A stretch of 46,960 bases of DNA from an uncultured Caryophanales bacterium (GTDB lineage Bacteria; Bacillota_I; Bacilli_A; Izemoplasmatales; Hujiaoplasmataceae). Made by a program: the position numbers and the translations under genes. Position 1 is the first letter of the stretch. Each line of letters starts with the position of its first letter. The stretch covers positions 1-46,960 of the forward strand of contig CALGNF010000102.1 of the NCBI GenBank assembly GCA_937958685.1, given 5' to 3'. Positions 1 through 5,749 of the stretch are shown piece after piece. Below the pieces are notes generated by a model. That model was not told the origin of the DNA. It did no database searches and saw only the letters and a list, made by a program, of their open reading frames with translations.

Positions 1-309
1 GGCTGTAAATAGATTCATCTCTGCGCCGCCAATAAGATCGTAATAGTCATCATCATATAAAACCAAATAGTCCTGCAGTTCGCACCAACCAATAGCGCAA
101 TAAAGCCCTTTCGGGCTGTTAATGGGAAGCGCTATGGCCAAACAGATCCGTTCGGATTCGATCTCGGTTCTTCTCAGCAAGGTGAAATCGTCTCCCTCAT
201 GAACGACACTGAACAATTCCGGTTCGGGATTATCCAACGGTATGACTCTTTGACAAGCCGATAAGACAATCGTCAACAATACCACAACAACGAGCAATGC
301 TTTTTTCAT
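1..309 (-). CDS. Putative lipoprotein, C-terminus cut by the window edge
   Basis: An open frame runs from ATG at 309 off the left edge, giving 103 residues without a stop. It starts MKKALL, continues as a hydrophobic stretch and reaches a lipobox LSAC with the cysteine at residue 19, so it looks like a type II (lipoprotein) signal peptide. The mature part begins QRVIPLDNPEPE and contains an acidic, tyrosine-rich stretch (DDDYYD near residue 92). GGAGG lies a few bases upstream of the ATG. It starts only 14 bases after the pgi stop, so it is probably the distal gene of a pgi transcript. I recognise no family; the function is unknown. The signal peptide is seen directly, and the surface location is inferred from it. 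Confidence 0.75.
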   Translation of the reverse strand, partial: MKKALLVVVVLLTIVLSACQRVIPLDNPEPELFSVVHEGDDFTLLRRTEIESERICLAIALPINSPKGLYCAIGWCELQDYLVLYDDDYYDLIGGAEMNLFTA

Positions 310-323
310 GATTAACCTCCAGG

Positions 324-1661
324 TTATTTTCTCAATTTGCTTTCCAAGGCTTGTCGGCGTTCCTCATAGCCCGTTTTTCCCAAAAGGGCGAACATGTTCT
401 GCTTGTAGGCTTCGACGCCCGGTTGGTCAAAGGGGTTCACCTCGAGAACATAGCCGCTGATGCCGCAGGCGAGTTCAAAGAAGTAGAACAGGTAGCCAAC
501 TGTATAGTCGTCGATTTTCGGGATGCTCAAGATAAGGTTGGGAACCTTGCCTTCCTCATGGGCGAGCAAGGTTCCGAGCAGGGCTTTCTTGTTGATGTCG
601 TCGAGGGTCTTTCCCGCAAGATAATTGAGTTCATCGAGGTTTTCCGGTTCGGTTTCGATTTTGATCTCGGCGCCCGGATCCTCGACGCGGATGACGGTCT
701 CAAACAGGATTCTTTTCCCATCTTGGATATATTGTCCGAGTGAATGCAGATCCGTGGAGAAGGTGGCGCCGGCGACGAAGAGGCCCTTGCGGTCCTTGCC
801 TTCCGATTCGGCGAACAGCTGTTTCCACCACTCGGTGAACATCTGCAGTTTGGGCTCATAGTTGATCAGCATCTCCACCTGGTACCCGCGGCGATACAAA
901 AGATTGCGCATCGCGACGTACAAATGGACATCGTTTTCCCAAATGCCGTTTTTCTTGTAAGCTTTCCTGGCGGCTTTGGCGCCTTGCATGATCTGTCTGA
1001 TGTTGCCGCCGCTTGCGGCGATCGGCAACAACCCCCCCGCCGTCAGGACGCTGTAGCGGCCGCCGATGTTTCCGGGGATCTCGAAGATCTCATAATCGTT
1101 CTTGATCGCCAGGTTTCTGAGCGCGCCTTTGCTTTTGTCGGTCGTGACGTAGATCCGCTTTTTGGCTTCGAACAGGCCATATTTCTTCTCAATCAGTTTC
1201 TTGAGGATCCTAAAGGCGATCGCCGGTTCGGTGGTCGTTCCCGATTTGGAGATGACGTTGAGCGCAAAATCCTTGTCTTGGAGATAATCAATCAGTTCAG
1301 CTAGATATTGCGAGGACATGTTGTGGCCGGCGAAGACGACCTCCAGCCTCCGTTTGCGGGAAAAATAGGGCGAGAGCATCTCGATTGCCGCCTTGGCTCC
1401 CAGATAGGAGCCGCCGATGCCGATCACGACAAGCACTTTCGCCTGTCTTCTGATCGTCTTGGCCGCCTCGATGATGCGGTCGAGTTCATCTTTGTCGAAC
1501 TCCTCCGGAAGATTCAGCCAACCAAGATAATCGCTTCCGGGCCCGTTGCCGTATTCGAGCATCTTGCGCGCTTTGATGATCTCGGCCTGAACCTGCTCGA
1601 TCTCGCTTTTCTTCACAAAATCGACGGCGTGAAAACTGTCAAGATTCAGATATTTGTCCAT
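324..1661 (-). CDS. pgi: Glucose-6-phosphate isomerase
   Basis: Interconverts glucose 6-phosphate and fructose 6-phosphate in cytoplasmic glycolysis. The 445-residue length is that of the short Gram-positive form. Family hallmarks are visible: the GIGGSYLGA motif near residue 81, the sugar-phosphate-binding SKSGTTTEPA stretch near residue 138, NIGGRYSVLTAGGLLP near residue 198 and the C-terminal part with LGKTGYEERR. The ATG at 1661 is preceded by GGAGGTG at good spacing and by an extended -10 box. The lipoprotein gene follows closely. Nothing looks broken. Confidence 0.97.
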   Translation of the reverse strand: MDKYLNLDSFHAVDFVKKSEIEQVQAEIIKARKMLEYGNGPGSDYLGWLNLPEEFDKDELDRIIEAAKTIRRQAKVLVVIGIGGSYLGAKAAIEMLSPYFSRKRRLEVVFAGHNMSSQYLAELIDYLQDKDFALNVISKSGTTTEPAIAFRILKKLIEKKYGLFEAKKRIYVTTDKSKGALRNLAIKNDYEIFEIPGNIGGRYSVLTAGGLLPIAASGGNIRQIMQGAKAARKAYKKNGIWENDVHLYVAMRNLLYRRGYQVEMLINYEPKLQMFTEWWKQLFAESEGKDRKGLFVAGATFSTDLHSLGQYIQDGKRILFETVIRVEDPGAEIKIETEPENLDELNYLAGKTLDDINKKALLGTLLAHEEGKVPNLILSIPKIDDYTVGYLFYFFELACGISGYVLEVNPFDQPGVEAYKQNMFALLGKTGYEERRQALESKLRK

Positions 1662-1685
1662 ATGAACACCTCCAAGATTGTTTTT

Positions 1686-1691
1686 ATTATA
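1686..1691 (-). promoter_or_regulatory. Extended -10 promoter of pgi
   Basis: On the minus strand the sequence reads TGA-TATAAT, about 25 bases before the pgi start codon. No convincing -35 hexamer lies 16-18 bases upstream, so this is classed as an extended -10 promoter. Confidence 0.5.
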
Positions 1692-1752
1692 TCATGGTTT
1701 CACCTGGTTGAATGGAAAAATCCGAACCCCATCCGAAAAAAACAGGAATTTT

Positions 1753-1792
1753 CCAAAAAGAAAAGAAACCTTGGCTCCGGCCTCATGGTTTC
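1753..1792 (-). terminator. Intrinsic terminator after the S1-domain gene
   Basis: The minus strand has GAAACC...GGTTTC arms (1765-1792) with an inner GGC/GCC pairing, followed by TTTTCTTTTT. It begins 3 bases after the stop codon of the S1-domain gene. Confidence 0.7.
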
Positions 1793-1794
1793 CT

Positions 1795-2136
1795 TTATTG
1801 CTTGTTCTTGTTGTTTTTGAGGTAACTGTCGATCCATTCCGGCAACATCTTCTCAAAAGGTTTGAACCCTTCCGTGAGTTTCACTTCAACATACTTTTTG
1901 GGTTTTTTCCGATTCGCGTTGCGATAGCTCAAACTGATCCTGTTGTCTTCGGTGATCTTGATGATTTCCAGGTCGACGACATCTCCGATGGTCAGAAAGT
2001 CTTCGATGTTCCGCACGTAACCGTCGCTCAGTTCCGAGATGTGGATCAAACCGGTGAGTTCGTCGTTGATCTTGACGAAAGCCCCATAAGGTTTGATACT
2101 GGTGATTCGACCTTTGACGATGTCTCCCACTTTCAT
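1795..2136 (-). CDS. S1-domain RNA-binding protein, YugI/CvfD-like
   Basis: A 113-residue protein. Residues 1-73 form a single S1 OB-fold domain (KVGDIVKGRITSIKPYGAFV, then GLIHISELSDGYV), followed by a lysine-rich linker and a short C-terminal tail. This matches the small stand-alone S1 proteins of Bacillota (general stress protein 13/YugI, CvfD), which associate with ribosomes and affect post-transcriptional control; that role is family knowledge. I chose ATG at 2136 because AGAGGTG sits 7 bases upstream. A GTG nine bases earlier lies inside that ribosome binding site and is unlikely to be used. It is monocistronic, with its own extended -10 box and terminator. Confidence 0.85.
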   Translation of the reverse strand: MKVGDIVKGRITSIKPYGAFVKINDELTGLIHISELSDGYVRNIEDFLTIGDVVDLEIIKITEDNRISLSYRNANRKKPKKYVEVKLTEGFKPFEKMLPEWIDSYLKNNKNKQ

Positions 2137-2167
2137 ATAAAACACCTCTCAAAGATATCTCGAAGTC

Positions 2168-2173
2168 AGTATA
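2168..2173 (-). promoter_or_regulatory. Extended -10 promoter of the S1-domain gene
   Basis: The minus strand reads TGTGG-TATACT about 32 bases before the start codon, with no clear -35. Confidence 0.45.
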
Positions 2174-2193
2174 CCACATAATCAGCCGCTATG

Positions 2194-2225
2194 CAAAACA
2201 ATCGCGACACATGGCGTGTCGCGAT
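2194..2225 (-). terminator. Intrinsic terminator after pgpA
   Basis: A 10-bp perfect stem, ATCGCGACAC/GTGTCGCGAT (2201-2210 and 2216-2225), with a 5-base loop. On the minus strand it is followed by TGTTTTG. It ends the yutD-nifU-pgpA operon 3 bases past the pgpA stop. Confidence 0.75.
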
Positions 2226-2228
2226 GGT

Positions 2229-2717
2229 TCAGTATTTCGAATTGTGGGCGACAGAGCTGGCGGCGGCGGCGGCGATGGCGCCAATGATGTCGTCGAGGAA
2301 GGTGTGGCATTGACCGGTTTCCTTGCCTTCGCGGTCTAGTTTCCCGATGATCCCGGGTTTGACCTTGTCGACGTAGCCGAAGTTGGTCAATCCGATCGAA
2401 CCGTAGAGATTGCAGATCGAAAGCACGAGGATCTCATCGATGCCGAATAAGGGATTGTCGTCGTTGACGAGGCTTTGAAGCGGTTCCCGGAGTTTCTCGT
2501 TCTCCGCCAGATAGTCGAGCTCGATGCCTGTGAAGACGGCGTTTTGGACTTCGCGTTTGCCGAGGACCCGGTCGACGGCGTCCGCGCAAGTGGCCATGGC
2601 AAGATCGGGGACATATTTTTTTTGCAGATCATAGACGATTTCGACGATGTCGCTGATCTTGCAGCCGCGATCCTCGATCATCTTGATGCAGGTTGTTTTC
2701 ATTGTGTCTTTATCCAT
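2229..2717 (-). CDS. Phosphatidylglycerophosphatase A family protein (YutG-like)
   Basis: A 162-residue protein of the PgpA/YutG family. These enzymes dephosphorylate phosphatidylglycerophosphate to phosphatidylglycerol in membrane lipid synthesis. The C-terminal half has the family pattern: LSICNLYGSIGLTNFGYVDK around residue 101, then the acidic GQCHTFLDDIIGAIAAA segment with the conserved Asp pair. As in B. subtilis YutG, the protein lacks the strongly hydrophobic helices of E. coli PgpA. AAGGGGG precedes the ATG at 2717. It is the last gene of an operon with yutD and nifU, an association also known from Bacillus (the yut cluster). Catalytic activity is inferred from the family only. Confidence 0.82.
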   Translation of the reverse strand: MDKDTMKTTCIKMIEDRGCKISDIVEIVYDLQKKYVPDLAMATCADAVDRVLGKREVQNAVFTGIELDYLAENEKLREPLQSLVNDDNPLFGIDEILVLSICNLYGSIGLTNFGYVDKVKPGIIGKLDREGKETGQCHTFLDDIIGAIAAAAASSVAHNSKY

Positions 2718-2729
2718 CGTTGTTCCCCC

Positions 2730-2966
2730 TTACCAGACGTGCTCGACGCCAATGACTCCCGGAACGCGTTCGAGGAGTGTGTCCTCGACCATTTCCTTGA
2801 GGGTGCTTTCAAAACCGGCGCAACCGACGCAGGCTCCCGAAAGTTTCACGTAGACGATCCCGTCCTCGAAATTGACGTATTCGATGTCGCCGCCGTCACG
2901 GCGGATATATGGTTTGATCAAATTGATGACTTCTTTGATTTCAATGATGATTTCTTCCTGGGTCAT
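2730..2966 (-). CDS. NifU C-terminal domain iron-sulfur scaffold protein (YutI-like)
   Basis: A 78-residue stand-alone NifU C-terminal domain. It has the signature CVGC about 50 residues in, which binds a labile Fe-S cluster for delivery to apoproteins, and the preceding RRDGGDIEYV stretch is typical. I chose ATG at 2966, twelve bases after the yutD stop, because the domain starts there; the upstream in-frame extension to 3038 overlaps yutD and has no family similarity. It lies in the yutD-nifU-pgpA operon. Confidence 0.9.
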   Translation of the reverse strand: MTQEEIIIEIKEVINLIKPYIRRDGGDIEYVNFEDGIVYVKLSGACVGCAGFESTLKEMVEDTLLERVPGVIGVEHVW

Positions 2967-2977
2967 GGTCTCACTTC

Positions 2978-3271
2978 TTATTCTTCGCGTTTTTTCTTCG
3001 GATTGCAATGGGGATTCTTCAAGATGAAATAGGCGCAATTCATCGGACAGGATTCGGACAGGTAGTCGGGAATGAATTTGTAGTTGTTCGCTCCGTTATC
3101 CTTGGTGAAGCCCTTGAGTCGGAGCAGCCCGGCCGAATAATCGCCGACCAGATATGGATAGATATCGAACACATCCGTGTAGCGCTTGTTGAAGTCGTCA
3201 AGCACGAAGGCGTTGCGATGGTTCTTGATCAGTTCGAATTCCCCGTGGGCGGTATCGATGGTTTCTATCAT
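2978..3271 (-). CDS. YutD family protein
   Basis: A 97-residue protein resembling the YutD family (formerly DUF1027) of Bacillota. It has the DVFDIYPYLVGDYSAGLLRL core near residue 33, a region like the family's FIPDYL segment, and the CPMNCAYFIL cysteine pair. The molecular function is not established. ATG at 3271 follows AAAGGGGG at about 10 bases; a TTG three codons earlier is too close to that site. It is the first gene of an operon with nifU and pgpA. The two cysteines beside an Fe-S scaffold gene are suggestive but prove nothing. Confidence 0.82.
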   Translation of the reverse strand: MIETIDTAHGEFELIKNHRNAFVLDDFNKRYTDVFDIYPYLVGDYSAGLLRLKGFTKDNGANNYKFIPDYLSESCPMNCAYFILKNPHCNPKKKREE

Positions 3272-3298
3272 TGGCGGCAAACCCCCTTTGCATATAAT

Positions 3299-3304
3299 AT
3301 TGTA
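3299..3304 (-). promoter_or_regulatory. Extended -10 promoter of yutD-nifU-pgpA
   Basis: The minus strand reads TGTGA-TACAAT about 28 bases before the yutD start. No -35 was recognised. Confidence 0.4.
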
Positions 3305-3353
3305 TCACAACCAGCGGAAATATAAAGCAAAATCACTTATGGGATCATTGGCG

Positions 3354-3374
3354 AAAAAAAAGGCCTTGCGGCCT
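3354..3374 (-). terminator. Intrinsic terminator overlapping the ispF stop codon
   Basis: On the minus strand, GAGGCC-GCAA-GGCC is followed by eight T residues. The TGA stop of ispF (3374-3376) forms the base of the stem, so the end of translation and the end of transcription coincide. Confidence 0.85.
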
Positions 3375-3865
3375 CAAAGCATCAGCAGCATGTCGTTTTC
3401 GAGCAGCACGACCGCTTCGCAGATGATCGCCTTCTCCTCGCCGACGATGCCCAAGCCTTCAAAGGTCGTCGCCTTGATCGAGACTTTGCTGATGTCGGTT
3501 TCGAGGATTTCGGCGATCCTTTCCCGCATCCTGTCGATATAAGGCCTTAGCTTCGGCTTCTCGAGGGAAACCATGCAATCAAGGTTTTGGATCTCATAGC
3601 CCTTGCCCTTGACATAATTGAAGACTTCCCGCAAGATCAGCGACGAGTCGTAGTTGCGGTACTGGGGATTGTCGTCGGGAAAAAACTTGCCGAGGTCGCC
3701 CAGCGCCAAGGCGCCCAAAATCGCTTCGGCGATGGCGTGCAACAGGCAGTCGGCATCCGAGTGGCCGATCGGACCCTTGGGGTGGTCGATGACGATGCCG
3801 CCCAAAACGAAGGGCCGCCCCGCCACCAATGGGTGGATGTCTTTGGAAAAACCGATTCTGATCAT
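3374..3865 (-). CDS. ispF: 2-C-methyl-D-erythritol 2,4-cyclodiphosphate synthase
   Basis: Fifth enzyme of the MEP isoprenoid pathway; it cyclises CDP-ME 2-phosphate to MEcPP with release of CMP. It has 163 residues, the usual length. Visible signatures are the metal-binding Asp-x-His (DIH, residues 9-11), the family motif with SDADCLLHAI near residue 37, the FPDDNPQYR loop and the C-terminal TTFEGLG near residue 134. Its start overlaps the end of ispD by 4 bases (ATGA), so the two are translationally coupled. It is the last gene of the four-gene operon starting at 8107. Confidence 0.96.
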   Translation of the reverse strand: MIRIGFSKDIHPLVAGRPFVLGGIVIDHPKGPIGHSDADCLLHAIAEAILGALALGDLGKFFPDDNPQYRNYDSSLILREVFNYVKGKGYEIQNLDCMVSLEKPKLRPYIDRMRERIAEILETDISKVSIKATTFEGLGIVGEEKAIICEAVVLLENDMLLML

Positions 3866-4539
3866 AACAATGCCTCCAATATCGTGAAATCAGCCTTGGT
3901 CGTGGCTTTGATGTTATCGTCGTCGCCGGGAACGATCCTGACGGTTTCCCTCAGTTCATGCTGGATCAGCGATGAGTCGTCGGAAAACTCGTGTTCCTGT
4001 CTGGCCGCCAACTCATGGGCGAGTTTGATCTTGTCGCTTCGAAACGCCTGGGGCGTCTGGATCATGACGGTGGTGTCTCTGGGAACATCGCCGGTGACCA
4101 TATTCATGCTGACCGTCTTGAGCGTGTCCTTGACGGGGATCGCAAGCGTCAACGCGTCATGCTTGCGAAGTTCCCGCTTGAGTCTCATGATGGCTTCGCT
4201 TTTGAGATTCGGGCGCGATCCGTCATGGATGAACACGTATTTTGTCGTCACCGCCGCCAGCCCGAGCCTCACGCTTTGTTGCCGCGTACTGCCGCCGGGG
4301 ATGAGAATGCTTTTTCCCTCCAACGCCTCGGCGAATGCTTTCGTTTCCGTTTCGGGACAGACGACGATGACGCCCTGGCAGTCTGTGTCCTTGAGAAAAG
4401 TTTCGACACTGTAGAGCAGAAGCGGCCTGCCTTTCAGCGGATGCAGGTTCTTGTTGTGGTCGAGGCCGCTTCTGGTGCCGGCACCCGCGGCGACGATCAA
4501 AGCTTGGTAGGCGATCATCTTATGGTCTTCGGCTCGCAT
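3862..4539 (-). CDS. ispD: 2-C-methyl-D-erythritol 4-phosphate cytidylyltransferase
   Basis: Third step of the MEP pathway: CTP plus MEP gives CDP-ME. It has 225 residues. The nucleotide-binding start LIVAAGAGTRSG, the NKNLHPLKGRPLL segment and the FIHDGSRP motif near residue 117 are clear. ATG at 4539 is preceded by GAGG at about 10 bases; an ATG seven codons later lacks a site but fits the usual N-terminus, so the exact start is open. It lies 12 bases after the gene for the degenerate GGDEF protein and overlaps ispF, in the same operon as the FAD/SCP2 fusion. Confidence 0.95.
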   Translation of the reverse strand: MRAEDHKMIAYQALIVAAGAGTRSGLDHNKNLHPLKGRPLLLYSVETFLKDTDCQGVIVVCPETETKAFAEALEGKSILIPGGSTRQQSVRLGLAAVTTKYVFIHDGSRPNLKSEAIMRLKRELRKHDALTLAIPVKDTLKTVSMNMVTGDVPRDTTVMIQTPQAFRSDKIKLAHELAARQEHEFSDDSSLIQHELRETVRIVPGDDDNIKATTKADFTILEALL

Positions 4540-4551
4540 CCTGCCATCGCC

Positions 4552-5724
4552 TCACTCGCCATAGATCGAATAGTTTTTTTTCTGGTTGCGGATCGCTTCG
4601 TTCAGGGTCTTGTTGGCAAGACTGAGCAACTCCGAGATCGTATAGGCCGACCATGGCTCATGCCTGACGATGCCGAGGTTCGGATAGACCACCTGTTGGA
4701 TACCGCCGATGTTGAGCATGAGGTTGACGAGGTCGCCGCCGCTTTGCAGGGCGCGGTAGAGCACGTCATATTTCCGTTGCTCCTTGATGATCAGCGCAAA
4801 CTGGATCCCGGTGATCCGGAAAACGCTGTTGACGTCCTTTGCGAAGTGGAATCGCATCTTTTTGATGTATTCCGCGATCATCAGGTTGCCGACATCCCTG
4901 CCGAAGCGGTTGTTGATGTCGGGGATGTTCGTCAACTGGATCATGATCAGATAGAACGGCTCGGTTTCCTTCATCGCCTGGTTCAGATACGAGACCAGGT
5001 TTTGTTCCGTGGGCAGGGAATCGATCTCGTGGATCAGGGTTTCCGGAAAGAGTTTGATATCGATCGGCCGAACGGCGGCGATCAGGTGCAGTTTCTTGTC
5101 AAACTCGAAGACGCGGCCGCGCTCCTCGATCCACAAATGCCCCTGACCGGCTTTGATGCGGTATTTCAACTCATAATTCGGGTTTTTCTTGCTGGCCTTC
5201 CTGATGGCGCCCAAATAGGCCGTTTGATCATCCTCGTGGATCGTCTCGACGAATTCTTCCAGCGAATATTCATGTTTGCCGGTCTTGGTGAACTCCAGAT
5301 ACTGGTCGGTGACGAACAAGCCGTTCAGATCCTCGTTGTAGAAGAGCAGTGCTTCCTTGACGAGGCCGATCGTGGAAATGTAGCGCAGCCTGAGCAGATC
5401 GGATGTCGATTTCAAATCCTCGAGCTCCTTTTCGAGTTCGAAAAAATCATAATCGGTCAGGTTTTGGGTGATCTTGAGCTTGCGTTTGAAGGTGACGGCG
5501 AACAGGATGGTCGCGGCGTAGAGTCCGTAAAGGTAGTATTCTTTCGCCGCGTCGATGGCGATGAATGTGATCAATCCCGGGAAAAAGCGGATGATCAGGT
5601 AGATTGCGCCCAGGAGCATGAAAATGATCGGTTTCCAGAGAAGAAACTTCTTGTAGATGAGACTGCTCACGGTAAACAGCAAGGCCATCGTGCCCAGACT
5701 GAGATAGATCAACAGGTCGATCAT
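4552..5724 (-). CDS. Membrane protein with PAS-like region and degenerate GGDEF domain
   Basis: A 390-residue protein. The first ~80 residues hold three or four hydrophobic segments (about 3-22, 32-48, 62-79). A PAS-like region follows at about 120-220, and residues 235-390 look like a GGDEF (diguanylate cyclase) fold: a FYLIMIQLTNIPDINNRFG segment is followed by VFRITGIQFALI, where the catalytic GGDEF would stand. There TGIQF (residues 305-309) replaces it, with both acidic metal/catalytic residues lost, so cyclase activity is very unlikely. It could be a nucleotide-binding sensor or a structural remnant. It lies in an operon with an FAD/SCP2 fusion upstream (25-base gap) and ispD-ispF downstream. 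The fold assignment is by pattern and only moderately sure. Confidence 0.65.
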   Translation of the reverse strand: MIDLLIYLSLGTMALLFTVSSLIYKKFLLWKPIIFMLLGAIYLIIRFFPGLITFIAIDAAKEYYLYGLYAATILFAVTFKRKLKITQNLTDYDFFELEKELEDLKSTSDLLRLRYISTIGLVKEALLFYNEDLNGLFVTDQYLEFTKTGKHEYSLEEFVETIHEDDQTAYLGAIRKASKKNPNYELKYRIKAGQGHLWIEERGRVFEFDKKLHLIAAVRPIDIKLFPETLIHEIDSLPTEQNLVSYLNQAMKETEPFYLIMIQLTNIPDINNRFGRDVGNLMIAEYIKKMRFHFAKDVNSVFRITGIQFALIIKEQRKYDVLYRALQSGGDLVNLMLNIGGIQQVVYPNLGIVRHEPWSAYTISELLSLANKTLNEAIRNQKKNYSIYGE

Positions 5725-5749
5725 CGCACTGACTCCTTTCCGAAAAATC

